From Candidatus Kuenenia stuttgartensis (lineage in GTDB: Bacteria; Pseudomonadota; Alphaproteobacteria; SMXS01), in contig CALQFM020000002.1 of the NCBI GenBank assembly GCA_943329845.2, positions 45,320 through 109,319 of the forward strand: 64,000 nucleotides of DNA, read 5' to 3'. A model generated the notes under the pieces. The model ran no database searches. It was not told the origin of the DNA and worked only from the letters and a program-made list of their open reading frames with translations. Positions 35,235 to 45,200 of the stretch are shown piece after piece (position 1 is the first letter of the stretch; each line of letters begins with the position of its first letter). Both the position numbers and the translations under genes were made by a program.

Positions 35235-36216
35235 CGTCCAGGCTTTCCACCGCGAGCCGGGCTGAACCGAACAGCCCGGCGTCCGGGTCCTTCGCCACCC
35301 GGACGGGTACCGACCGAAGCAGGCTTTCCATGCGGCCCTTGCCCGTCAGCGCGCGCATGAATCCCGGCTGCTGCAGCGCCGGCAGGATGGCGGGTGGAAT
35401 GCCGCCCGCGAAACACAACCCTCCCATTGCCAGATAACGCAGCGCGGCGTTGCCGCCCTCGCGCGCCAGCACGCCCGCGAACAGGCCCAGCGCCATGCCA
35501 CTGACCGCGCAGGATCCCGCGCGCGCCCGTTCGGCGATCACCGCGGGGCGCTGGTCCGGCGGCACCGCGGCGAGTTCAACCGGCCAATCGAAGCGGCCGG
35601 ACTCGGCCAGGAACCCGGCGATGGCCGCCAGGCCGGGCCCGCTGATCACCCGCTCCCAGCTTACATGCTTGCCGGCCGGGCCGGACAGATGGGCCCGCAG
35701 TTCGTCTTCCAGCGGACTCGCCGGAGCGAAGTCCGCGTGCCCGCCTTCCGACGGCATCACCCGGTGGCGCACGCCGTCCCAATGCAGCCCGGCCTCGCCC
35801 AGCCCCGTACCCGGCGCGACCACCGCCATGCTGCCACGCCCCCAGGGATGGGAGCCGGTCTGCAGCACCACGAACGACTCCTCCGGCATGTGGGCGACCG
35901 CCACGGCGATCGCCGTCAGGTCGTTGACCACGCTCACCACACCGATACCCGCGGAGGCCGTCAGCGCAGCCGCATCCAGCGTCCAGTCCAGGTTGGTCAT
36001 CCTGCAAACGCCATTTTCGACGGGTCCGGCGGCGCCGAAGCAGGCCGCCTCCACCGCGACCTCCCGCGGTCTGACGCTGCGTGCCAGGACGTCCTCTATA
36101 CTGGTGTGGTCGGCGTTCAGGACCGTCTGCTTCCAGACCGGCTTCAAGCTGCCGTCAACGCTTTCGAACAGGCCCAGACGCGTCCGCGTCCCGCCGACAT
36201 CTCCGGCCAGAATCAT
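35221..36216 (-). CDS. glk: Glucokinase
   Basis: 331-aa ATP-dependent glucokinase of the bacterial Glk family: ILAGDVGGTRTRLGL phosphate-binding start, GTGLGEAGLHWDG in the middle, the conserved PSEGGHADFAP substrate motif and SERVISG-like WERVISGPGLAAI. Phosphorylates glucose for entry into the Entner-Doudoroff or other pathways. Divergent from the ABC protein gene and one gene away from a beta-glucosidase that would release its substrate. Confidence 0.95.
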   Translation of the reverse strand: MILAGDVGGTRTRLGLFESVDGSLKPVWKQTVLNADHTSIEDVLARSVRPREVAVEAACFGAAGPVENGVCRMTNLDWTLDAAALTASAGIGVVSVVNDLTAIAVAVAHMPEESFVVLQTGSHPWGRGSMAVVAPGTGLGEAGLHWDGVRHRVMPSEGGHADFAPASPLEDELRAHLSGPAGKHVSWERVISGPGLAAIAGFLAESGRFDWPVELAAVPPDQRPAVIAERARAGSCAVSGMALGLFAGVLAREGGNAALRYLAMGGLCFAGGIPPAILPALQQPGFMRALTGKGRMESLLRSVPVRVAKDPDAGLFGSARLAVESLDASEA

Positions 36217-36309
36217 GCCCTTGGCTCCATAGGGGTTTCGTTTGCGCGGCGAAACAGCCTATCCTCAGCGATGGGGAGCAGGCGCGTTCGCAGCGTCGCA
36301 GAGGGCACC

Positions 36310-38049
36310 ATGTCGTCCGATCCACATCCGACATCAGCGGCTGCAACCGAAGGCTTCTTCGGGTGGCTCGCCTTCCTGCGTGCCTTCTGGGCGTTCGCCG
36401 GCGGCTGGTGGCGTTCGCGCGAGCGCTGGAAAGCCATCGCCATGAGCACGGCTCTGGTGATGCTGACCGCCATGCAGGTCGGCGTCGCGGTGGCGCTTAA
36501 CCTTTGGAACCTCCGGTTTTTCGATGCGCTTGAGCAGAAGGCGCTGGACAGTTTTCTCACCCTCATCGGCGTGTTCGTTCTGATCATACTGGCGAATGTG
36601 GGCGTTACCATCGCCCATCTCCAGACCAAGCGCCGATTGCAGGCCAACTGGCGGCGCTGGCTTACCCGGCGGCTCATGCAGGACTGGATGACCGCCGGGC
36701 GCCACCACACCCTGTCCTTCACGCCTGGCCGGCACGACAACCCCGACGGCCGCATCGCCGAGGACATCCGCATCGCCACCGAATACGCCGTCGATATCGG
36801 CCACTCCGGTCTTTATGCCAGCATCCTGCTGATCAGCTTCATCAATATCCTGTGGGTGATATCCGGCACCGTCCAAATGACGCTGTTCGGCGTCGGGCTG
36901 TCGATCCCGGGCCACCTGGTCTGGGTCGCAGTCCTGTACACGGTGCTCGCCACTTGGATCGCGTTGCGGCTCGGCCGGCCCATGACCCGCGCCGCCAACC
37001 GCCGGCAGGCGTCCGAGGCCGACTTCCGTTTCGGCCTCGCCCGCGCCCGCACCCACAGCCTGGGCATCGCGCTGATGCAGGGTGAGCCCGATGAGCGCCG
37101 GCGATTCCTGCGTTTGTTCCACCGCGCTTTCCGGGCGTGGAACCGTCAGACCGCCGCGCTCCGGCGGTTCTTCTACTATATGTCGACCTGGCCGCTGCTG
37201 AACCAGATCTTCCCCGTCCTGGTGGCGGCGCCGCGCTATATCACCGGCAACATCACCCTGGGCGTGCTGATGCAATCCGCCCAGGCCTTCGGACAGGTCG
37301 TAGCCGCCTTGTCCTGGCCGGTCGACAACCTGGCCAAGGCGGCGGATTGGCGCGCTTCGGCCGAGCGGGCGCGCCAGCTCCACGACGCGCTGCGCGACCT
37401 GCGCGGCAATGGCGGCAAAGCCGGTCACATTACGCCCATGGAAGGCACCGCCGACGCCATGGAGTTCCGCAACCTTGTGCTGAGCGACGCCGAGGCCAGA
37501 CCGCTTACCGGCGCCATCGACCTGATCATCCACCCAGGCGAGCGGGTCGCCGTCACCGGCGATGCCGCGCTGACCGGCGGCATGTTCCATGCAGCTGCCG
37601 GGCTCTGGCCATGGGGCCATGGAGAGATCCTGTTGCCGGCCGAGGGCGCGGTACACTTCATGCCCGAACGCCCCTACATTCCGCTGGGACCGCTGCATGA
37701 CGCCATGTGCTACCCGCAAGCCAAGCACACCTGCGGCGTCGTCAGCATCATCACGGCCCTCACCCGCGCCGGGCTGGGTTCGTGGGCCGACCACCTGGAG
37801 CGGTCGGCCGCGTGGGACGAGGTCATGTCGTTGGCCGAACAGCAGCGGCTCGGCTTCGCCCGGCTGCTGCTGCACCGGCCCGGCTGGATCGTGCTGCATG
37901 ATGCGACCACGGCGCTCGACCCTGACGGCGAGCAGGACATGATGCGGCTGATCCGCGAGGCCCGTCCCGACGCCGCCATCCTGGTCATCGGCGACCGGCC
38001 GTCGCTCGGGCCGCAATGTAACCGCACGATCCGGCTGGAGCGGGTCTAA
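36310..38049 (+). CDS. SbmA/BacA/YddA-like ABC transporter with a degenerate ATPase domain
   Basis: 579 aa: an N-terminal SbmA-type membrane domain (about residues 35-330, six helices, with FFDALEQKALDSFLTL and RTHSLGIALMQGE) fused to a nucleotide-binding domain. The ATPase motifs are eroded. Walker A reads GDAALTGG at about 417-424 with no lysine. The Q-loop region is MPERPYIPLG instead of PQKPY. Walker B is IVLHDATTALD (Asp-Glu replaced by His-Asp). The signature SLAEQQR is nearly kept. It may work like SbmA, which is proton-driven and has no ATPase. ATG 36310 has AGAGGG nearby; 36271 is an alternative. Confidence 0.87.
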   Translation: MSSDPHPTSAAATEGFFGWLAFLRAFWAFAGGWWRSRERWKAIAMSTALVMLTAMQVGVAVALNLWNLRFFDALEQKALDSFLTLIGVFVLIILANVGVTIAHLQTKRRLQANWRRWLTRRLMQDWMTAGRHHTLSFTPGRHDNPDGRIAEDIRIATEYAVDIGHSGLYASILLISFINILWVISGTVQMTLFGVGLSIPGHLVWVAVLYTVLATWIALRLGRPMTRAANRRQASEADFRFGLARARTHSLGIALMQGEPDERRRFLRLFHRAFRAWNRQTAALRRFFYYMSTWPLLNQIFPVLVAAPRYITGNITLGVLMQSAQAFGQVVAALSWPVDNLAKAADWRASAERARQLHDALRDLRGNGGKAGHITPMEGTADAMEFRNLVLSDAEARPLTGAIDLIIHPGERVAVTGDAALTGGMFHAAAGLWPWGHGEILLPAEGAVHFMPERPYIPLGPLHDAMCYPQAKHTCGVVSIITALTRAGLGSWADHLERSAAWDEVMSLAEQQRLGFARLLLHRPGWIVLHDATTALDPDGEQDMMRLIREARPDAAILVIGDRPSLGPQCNRTIRLERV

Positions 38050-39371
38050 CCCGGAAGGCGGCCGCTGCGGGCGAGCGCGCCGAACCACCGCGCCGACGTC
38101 TTCGGCGTACGCTTCAGGGTCTCGAAGTCCACGTGAATGACACCGAAGCGCGTCGTGTAGCCCGATCCCCATTCGAAATTGTCCAGCAGCGACCAGACGA
38201 AATAGCCGCGCACGTCGGCGCCCTGGTCCATGGCCTCGCGCATCGACCTGATGTACTCGGCGAGGAACAGCACCCGCCCCGTGTCGTCGACCGCGCCGGT
38301 CGGGTCGCCGCAGCCGCTCTCTGTCACGTAGACCGGCAGGCCGTAGCGCCGCGACACATTGAGCAGCGTCGCGCGGAATGCATCCGGATGGATGGTCCAG
38401 CCGATGTCGACGGATTTCAGGTCCGCCCGGGTGCTTCCCCAGCCATAACCCCAGGTCGTCGCCGGATCGGCTTTGGCGAAGATCGGGCCGTAGTGGTTTA
38501 CCCCGAACCAGTCAAGCGACTGGCCGATGCGCGCCATGTCGCCCGGCTCGACGTAGGGCGCGATGGCCGGCCCGGTCAGTGGCGGATAGTGGCCCAAGTG
38601 CTGCGGATCGGCGAACACCAGGTTCCAGTGCTCATCGAGCAGCGCCGCCGCCGCGATGTTCCCAGGGATGTCGCTCTCGGGGTATACGGGCTGGACGTTG
38701 TGGATCGCGCCGATCGACGCGTCCTTCACCGCTTCGCGCAGCACCGCGACACCGTCGCCATGGGCCAGGTTGACGTGGTGGATCGCCTTCAGGTGCGCCA
38801 CCCGGTCGGTGACACCAGGCGCCGCCCAGTCGATGGCATAGCCGAACATGGTGAAGACGTTGAATTCGTTGAAAGTCGCCCAGCGCTTGACGCGGTCGCC
38901 GTAGCGCCGCGCGGCCAACATGGCATAGTCGGCGAACCAGCCGGCGCTGTCCCGCGAGGTCCAGCCGCCCAGATCGTCGAGCGCCTGCGGCAGATCCCAG
39001 TGATAGAGGCACAGCCAGGGTTCGATGCCGGCCTCGAGCACGGCGTCGATGACGCGGTCATAGAAGTCGAGACCCTTCTCGTTCGCCGCGCCCCTGCCCG
39101 AAGGCAGCACCCGCGGCCACGACACCGAGAACCGGTAGGCGCCGATGCCCATGTCCTTCATCAGGCCGATGTCCTCGGCGTAACGATGATAGTGATCGCA
39201 GGCCACGTCACCCGTACTCCCATCGGCGACCTTGCCCGCGATTCGGCAGCGCGTGTCCCAGATGCTCGGGCCCCGCCCGTCCTCGCGCGCCGCGCCCTCG
39301 ACCTGATAGGCCGAGGTCGACGCGCCCCACAGGAACGACGCGGGAAATTCCGGATTGGCTCGCGCGCCCAT
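38046..39371 (-). CDS. Family 1 glycoside hydrolase, beta-glucosidase
   Basis: 441-aa GH1 TIM barrel. FLWGASTSAYQVEGA and DHYHRYAEDIGLMKDMGIGAYRFSVSWPR are signature blocks. The acid/base is Glu169 in TFNEF (usually TFNEP), and the nucleophile is Glu351 in TESGCGD (usually TENG), so both catalytic residues are present with slightly altered surroundings. No signal peptide; cytoplasmic. Overlaps the ABC gene by 4 nt tail to tail. With glk close by, it likely feeds glucose into metabolism. Confidence 0.94.
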   Translation of the reverse strand: MGARANPEFPASFLWGASTSAYQVEGAAREDGRGPSIWDTRCRIAGKVADGSTGDVACDHYHRYAEDIGLMKDMGIGAYRFSVSWPRVLPSGRGAANEKGLDFYDRVIDAVLEAGIEPWLCLYHWDLPQALDDLGGWTSRDSAGWFADYAMLAARRYGDRVKRWATFNEFNVFTMFGYAIDWAAPGVTDRVAHLKAIHHVNLAHGDGVAVLREAVKDASIGAIHNVQPVYPESDIPGNIAAAALLDEHWNLVFADPQHLGHYPPLTGPAIAPYVEPGDMARIGQSLDWFGVNHYGPIFAKADPATTWGYGWGSTRADLKSVDIGWTIHPDAFRATLLNVSRRYGLPVYVTESGCGDPTGAVDDTGRVLFLAEYIRSMREAMDQGADVRGYFVWSLLDNFEWGSGYTTRFGVIHVDFETLKRTPKTSARWFGALARSGRLPG

Positions 39372-39431
39372 TCATGCCCCGTTCGGAAGTATTGGCCTCG
39401 CCGATCATAACACGGCAATGCGGCGAAGGCG

Positions 39432-39905
39432 TCAGGCGGTGATCGCCGCCGTCCGCGCCTTCAGGGCCGCGACGGCGTCGCCTGGCTTCAGCCGCACCTG
39501 CAGGCCGCGTTGGCCCGCATTCATATAGACCAGCGCCTCGGCGAGCGCCGCCTCGTCCACGGCCGTCGGGAACGCACGCTTCTGGCCGAACGGACTGATG
39601 CCGCCGACCACGTAACCGGTGAGCCGCTCGGCGTCCGCCGGCTTCAGCATCTGCGCCGACTTGCAGCCGAACAGCGCCGCCAGCTTCTTCATGCTGACCT
39701 CCCGGTCCGACGCCAGCACCACCACGACCGGCTTGCCGTCCACCTCGGCCATCAACGTCTTCAGCACCCGGCAGGGCTCCTCGCCCAGCGCCTCGGCCGC
39801 CTGCAGCCCAATGCGGTCCGCGTCCGGCTGGTAGTCATAGCTATGCACCGTGAATGGCACGCCTGCCTTCTGCAACGCCTGTGTCGCCCGCGTCGTCTTC
39901 GACAC
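39432..39905 (-). CDS. ybaK: Cys-tRNA(Pro)/tRNA(Cys) deacylase YbaK/EbsC
   Basis: 157-aa editing protein that hydrolyses Cys mischarged on tRNA-Pro. It has TRATQALQKAGVPFTVHSYDY, the catalytic-lysine region VLKTLMAEVDGKPVVVV, and GYVVGGISPFGQKR, all diagnostic for YbaK. Stops one base after the TPR-sulfotransferase gene begins its stop region, on the same strand (the sulfotransferase is upstream). Confidence 0.93.
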   Translation of the reverse strand: MSKTTRATQALQKAGVPFTVHSYDYQPDADRIGLQAAEALGEEPCRVLKTLMAEVDGKPVVVVLASDREVSMKKLAALFGCKSAQMLKPADAERLTGYVVGGISPFGQKRAFPTAVDEAALAEALVYMNAGQRGLQVRLKPGDAVAALKARTAAITA

Positions 39906-39906
39906 G

Positions 39907-42042
39907 TTACCGGTCCAGGGCCGCCAGCCTGTCGATCAGCGGCTGCACCGCGGCGCCGTATTTCTTCCAACGGTCCACCGACCTCGTGTAGATCGGCTCG
40001 CGCACCTGGGTAACGCTGGCGGTCTTTACTGGCCGCTTGGCCTCATAGAACGCAAGGCATCGATCTTCCCAAGGCAGGCCGATGAACTCGAGCAGTTCGC
40101 GGGCCTTGCCTTCCGTGTCGGCGACCAGGTCCTCGTACTTCAGTTCGTGGAACGATCCCTCGGGCAGGACCGAACGCCAGTGATCCATCAGCCCGGCATA
40201 TTTCGCATAGTAGTCGGCGAGATCGTCGAAATCGTAGGAATACGGCAGGTCCTCGCGGAATAGCCGCGTGAAGCACGAGATGCAGTTGTCGACCGGATTG
40301 CGTCTGATATGGATGATCTTTGCGTTCGGCATGATCACGTTGATCAGGCCGATATAGAAGAAATTGGTCAGCATCTTGTCGGTGAAGTAGGGCGTGCTGC
40401 CGTCCCAGTTGGGCACGTCGCGCAAATAGCCGGAGACGATGGCGTCCGCGTGCTTTTGCGACACGAACCGGAACACTTCGGGAAACCGGACGGACTCGCT
40501 GAAGTCCCTTATGATCGCTTCGTTCATGCTCTGGTTCAGGGTTCGCACCTCGCCGGCGCCGAACACCTGGGAATGGCTGGAGATGATCTGCTCGGTCAGC
40601 GTGCTGCCGGACCGCGGCATGCCCAGCACCAGGATCGGCGCCCGCGTGTCCGATCCCTTAATCAGCGCGCGCTTGGCGTCGAGAGCCTCCTTGGTGAACA
40701 CTTCCCTGATGCGGTCGAACAGGTAAAGGCTGGCCTGCTTGTTGTAGTTCAGTTCCGCGCGCTTCAGCTTTGCGCCCGCCATGAACGCCTCCATGGCCTG
40801 CCGGCTTTCGCCGACGTCGTCATAGACTTTGCCCAGAGCGTAATAAACGCCGATCTTTTCGTGGTCCGACAGGGTGTCGATACCTTTCGACGCGGCGATG
40901 AAGTTCTTGTAGTGGGTTTCCGTCTTGGTGAATTTCTTGGCGTTCGCCAGATTGGTATAGACGCGCAGCGCGTCAGGCGCGATGGCTATCGCCTTTTCGA
41001 AACACGCGCGGGCTGCATCCATCTCGCCGAGCTCCATATGCGAAACGCCGAGCTGGTTATGCAGTTCAGCCGAGTCCGGCAGGGCTTCGAGCGCCTTCCT
41101 GAACCAGTCGATGGACTCCGCGGTCTGACCCATCTCGCGTTTCACGCGGCCCATCAGTGCCAGCGTCCGATGATCGGCGCCATCCAGCGCCAGCGCCTGC
41201 TCAGCCGCTGCCAGGGCGCCGTTGAGCTTGTGATCTTCCTGAAGCAGCTGGGCCAGCAGGATGAACGGCTCGACCCTGTTGGGATACATTGTCGTCATGC
41301 GAGACAGCAGGGTCAGCGCGTAGTTGCCGTTCCCTTGGGCGTGCGCGGCCGACGCGATACCGGTCAGCGCGTCCATGTAGTCGGGTCGGATGTCGCTGGC
41401 GCGCCGGAACAGGTTCTCGGCGGTGTCGTATTTGCGCTCCGCCATATAGGCCTTGCCGGCATTGGCCAGCGCCTCGACATAGTTGGGCCGCAACTCGATC
41501 GCCCGCTCGTAGCAGCGGACGCTGGCGGCGGAATCCTCCCTTACCCGATAAAGGTTTCCCAGGTTGTTGTGGACCTCGGCGAAGTCGGGGTTCAGCTTCA
41601 GCGCTCTCTTATATGCGGCCTCCGCGGCGTCGAATTCCGATCGCTCGAACTGGACGATTCCCAGGTTGTTATGGGCGTCGGGATAGTTGGGGGCGAGCTT
41701 TGTCGCCTTGAGCCCATGGTCAACAGCCCGGTCCAGGTCGCCCGCCTGCCGGTACATCTCGCACAGATTGCTGTGGAAGACCGGCAGTTTCGGATCATTG
41801 GCCACTGCCTGCTCCAGCACCGCGATCGCGTCGTTCAAACGTCCGGCCCGGTGGAGAACGAACGCCCGCATGGCAATCGCATTGGCGTCGCCGGGAAACT
41901 GGCCGATCAACTGCGCGGAGAGGGATTCCGCGGCGGGAAGCTTTCCCTGATTGGCGAGGCTGATCGCCAAGGCGATGGCATCCTCGCGCTTCATGCGCTT
42001 CTTGTTCTGCGGCTCGGTTTCCAATGTCGTCACCCTGATCAT
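39907..42042 (-). CDS. TPR-repeat protein with C-terminal sulfotransferase domain
   Basis: 711 aa. Residues about 20-390 are around ten TPR units (for example NLGNLYRVREDSAASVRCYERAIEL). Residues about 460-700 form a PAPS-dependent sulfotransferase: 5'-phosphosulfate loop LGMPRSGSTLTEQIISSH, a 3'-phosphate site in IIHIRRNPVDNCISCF, and LKYEDLV near the end. This tyrosylprotein-sulfotransferase-like fusion is common in alphaproteobacteria; the target is unknown. The start used is ATG 42042, just behind an 18-bp palindrome; a second in-frame ATG 16 codons later is possible. Confidence 0.9.
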   Translation of the reverse strand: MIRVTTLETEPQNKKRMKREDAIALAISLANQGKLPAAESLSAQLIGQFPGDANAIAMRAFVLHRAGRLNDAIAVLEQAVANDPKLPVFHSNLCEMYRQAGDLDRAVDHGLKATKLAPNYPDAHNNLGIVQFERSEFDAAEAAYKRALKLNPDFAEVHNNLGNLYRVREDSAASVRCYERAIELRPNYVEALANAGKAYMAERKYDTAENLFRRASDIRPDYMDALTGIASAAHAQGNGNYALTLLSRMTTMYPNRVEPFILLAQLLQEDHKLNGALAAAEQALALDGADHRTLALMGRVKREMGQTAESIDWFRKALEALPDSAELHNQLGVSHMELGEMDAARACFEKAIAIAPDALRVYTNLANAKKFTKTETHYKNFIAASKGIDTLSDHEKIGVYYALGKVYDDVGESRQAMEAFMAGAKLKRAELNYNKQASLYLFDRIREVFTKEALDAKRALIKGSDTRAPILVLGMPRSGSTLTEQIISSHSQVFGAGEVRTLNQSMNEAIIRDFSESVRFPEVFRFVSQKHADAIVSGYLRDVPNWDGSTPYFTDKMLTNFFYIGLINVIMPNAKIIHIRRNPVDNCISCFTRLFREDLPYSYDFDDLADYYAKYAGLMDHWRSVLPEGSFHELKYEDLVADTEGKARELLEFIGLPWEDRCLAFYEAKRPVKTASVTQVREPIYTRSVDRWKKYGAAVQPLIDRLAALDR

Positions 42043-42043
42043 G

Positions 42044-42061
42044 ATGACCCGATCGGGTCAT
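42044..42061. promoter_or_regulatory. 18-bp perfect palindrome abutting the sulfotransferase start
   Basis: ATGACCCGATCGGGTCAT lies 1 nt upstream of the ATG at 42042, where the ribosome site should be. No Shine-Dalgarno sequence is visible there. It may be a repressor operator or an RNA hairpin hiding the start. Confidence 0.45.
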
Positions 42062-42167
42062 TTCATCGTGATATCACGCCAGACCCCGGCACCATAGCCG
42101 GCCGATGTGGGACGGCAAGAAGCGCCAGCGCCCGCTTTCCAGCGCTGGTTCCTGTTGCATGGCCGTG

Positions 42168-42205
42168 AAAAAAGGCACGGCGCACCTTGAGAGATACGCC
42201 GTGCC
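42168..42205 (-). terminator. Rho-independent terminator after the autotransporter gene
   Basis: On the minus strand GGCACGGCG pairs perfectly with CGCCGTGCC (42174-42182 and 42197-42205 in plus coordinates) and is followed by TTTTTT. It lies about 85 nt past the autotransporter stop. The rest of the gap 42062-42289 shows no gene. Confidence 0.88.
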
Positions 42206-42289
42206 GTTAGTTCCGCTGCCATGTTTGGCGCAGCTCGCGGGCGAACCGATTGCCGCGCCGATATCCAGGACGCTGCTGCTGACGGCGCC

Positions 42290-45200
42290 CTAGAACTTTA
42301 CCCGAACACCGCCCTGGATGGCGTGGCTGTGATAGCCTGACCCGAAGGCGCCCTGATAGTCGAAGAACACGCCCACGCCATTGCTCATCAGCGCCGTCAC
42401 GCCGGCACCGAGAACCGCCAGGTCCTGGGTCACTTTCGAGCCGATCGCGACGAACGGATCGTTCGGCAGGCCGTTCAGGTTAGCCACGATCCACGAGGGA
42501 TTGTCCTTGAACTCATGACGCCATTCGGCGCGCAGTTCCGGGATCCACTTGGTCGAGCTCTCGCCCCAGACGCCCGACAAGCGCGCGCCGAGACGCGACT
42601 GGAACGACTTGCCCGTGCCATCGAGGATATCGAGGCCCAGGTCGCCGCCGCCCGCCTCCGAGAACGGATCCGTGTCGACCGTCGAATAGTTCAGACCGGC
42701 AAAGGGGCGTAGCTCTGTGCCATTGCCCAGGTCGAACAGATAGCCCACCTCGGCATGGCCCATCAGCCCGTCGCCGTCATACTTCGAGGAGGCGCCGGTG
42801 GTGCAGTTGAACGCCAGGCACGACGTGTTGCCGTACTGGATCGTCCGGTTCACCTTGTAGTTGTCGCTGGCATAGGTCAGCGACCCGTCGATATAGAACT
42901 GGTTGATCGTGGCCGACAGGTAGCCACCGATGGTCCAGCGCTTGATCTTGCCAAGATCGCCGTCATCGAAGTCCAGCTTGTCATCCATGTAGCCGGTCAC
43001 AAGACCGATGGTGACGTTCGAGGACACCTGGAAGTCACCGCCCAGCACCGCGCCGAAGGTGTCCTCATCATATCCATCCGCTTCCACGTCGCCCCTCGTG
43101 CTCGCCCAACGGCCGAACGCACGGCCCCAGAACTCGAAGCGCTTTTCGTCGCCGCCCGAAGCACCCGCCGCGGACAGCGGTGCGATGGAGGTGGACGACC
43201 CCTTCGGACGCAACATCACCACCTGGCCGTCTGCACCGCCGGTGTGACGGATGTCGTTCAGGTGCTCGGACAGCGCCATGTGATAGGGCTCCGACAGGTT
43301 CGCCGCCGCGCGCATCACCTGCGCGTGCTCCGAACCAGACCACGAGTTGAGCACGCGGTCGTACCTGGCGGCGTCCTTCAGGGTGAACATGGCCGACAGG
43401 ACGTCGTTCAGTTCCGGCGCGTTCTTCGACGCCGCACGCTTGGTGTCGTAACCCTCCTCAAGCGCCGTCGCCACCGAGGTCGAGTTGATCGTCAGGCCCG
43501 CCACCGAATTGAATGCGTTGCGCTTCCAAGAGATCGTCACATCCTGCTTGTGCACTGCCGCCGTGAAGTCCAGCAGCAGCGTGTCGCCATTGATGCTGGC
43601 GTTGTCGAACGTGCCGACTACCTCGCCTTCCGTCGCAATCACGACGTGGCTGCCCTTGTCGCCATAAAGGCCTGGCAGCGCCAACGCATTCAGCACGCCG
43701 TCGATGTTCGCATCGCCCGTCGTCACGATCTCGCCGGCGTCCGTCGGGTTGAACACGAAGGTCAGGGCCGACACGGGATCCATGTTGAAGGTGCCGGCGC
43801 CGATGGAGCCGGTCGTCTGCATCACCAGGCTGGCGTTCTTGTTGAGGTTCACCTCGCCGGTGCCCGAGGTCGTGCCGGCCATCGAGAACGTGACCGCCGT
43901 GTCGTCGAGGCCGATGTTGAGAGCCGCGCCGCCAACCAGCGCGAAATCGGCGTCGGCGGTGACCGTCTTGTTCGCCGGCGTGCCCGTGCCCGTGAACACG
44001 TTGACGACGTCAAGCTCGTCGGCCGACACGATCCCGTGGATCGCGCCGCCCGTCCAGTTCAGCGTGTCCGCATTGCCCTGGTCCAGCTCGATGGCGATCT
44101 CGGCCGAGATCGAGCCGCCCTGCTGGTTGATCACCAGCGGCGCCGGCGACGTCAACCCGCCGATACCGACCGACACGCCAGTTGCGTTGGTGGCCGAGAT
44201 CGTGCCGCTGTTGGTCACCGTGATCACGGCGGATCCACCGCTCGCGTACATCAGCGTCGTTCCGCTCGAGGTGGCGGTCGTCGTTTGCGACAGTGAGGCG
44301 ATCAGGGTGTCTTCGCTCTCGGCGAGCGGTCCGACCATCAGCGCGATGGCCACGGAGTCTTCGGCGCTGCCGGTGATGTCCGCCTTGATCGTGCCCGAAT
44401 TGACGATTTCGAGGCCTGCCGCCGCCTCGGACAGCGACACGCCGATGGCGGTCGCGCTGTCCACGTTGGTCGCGGCGATGGTGGCGCTGATCGTGCCGCT
44501 GTTGGTGAACGTGCTGGCGACGTCCTTGGAATCGACCGGTGCCTCGATGTCGGCATAGAGGCCGACTGCGGCGACACCCGCCTGGTTGATCGAGCTGATA
44601 TCGCCCAGATCCGCCTTGTCGTCAGACGCCAGGTCAACATCATAGGTTCCCGTCGCCGTCGCCGAGATCGTGCCGGAGTTGGTGACGTTGCCGTCGATCG
44701 GCTCGACAAAGGCCGCGCCGACAGCCGCCGCGTACAGGATGCTGTCGTTGACGCCGGCACTGTCGACGAGGCCGTCGCCGGTCAGCGTCGCGGTGTGCGA
44801 GGCGGTGGCGGCCGCGGTGATCGTGCCCGAGTTGTCGAAGCCCGTCGCGTCGCCCATGTCGAGCAGACCCATGGCGAGCGCGCCGGTCAGGCCTTCGCTG
44901 ACGCCGACGCCGCTGGCGTCGGTGCCCGTCGAGGTGCCCGACGCGACCACAGTCGACTTGGCGTTGGCCGTGGCCGAGATCGTGCCGGCATTGGTCACCG
45001 TGTTGGTGTCCGGATCCTCGATGGTGTCCTCGCCGCCATCCAGAGCAACGCCGATGGCGTTTGCCATGGTGACGGTCTCGGTGATCGAGACGCCGTCCGA
45101 GGCCGCAACCTTGGCGCCCGTGGCACCGAGATCGACGGAAGAGGTCGCCGAGGCACTGGCGGTGATCTTGCCGTCCTTGGTGTTGGTGAAGCTGCCGTCG

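Noticed and set aside
42755..44296. Long plus-strand frames antisense to the autotransporter
   Set aside because: Periodic, Arg/Gly/Val-rich products that mirror the repeats on the other strand; no starts or motifs.
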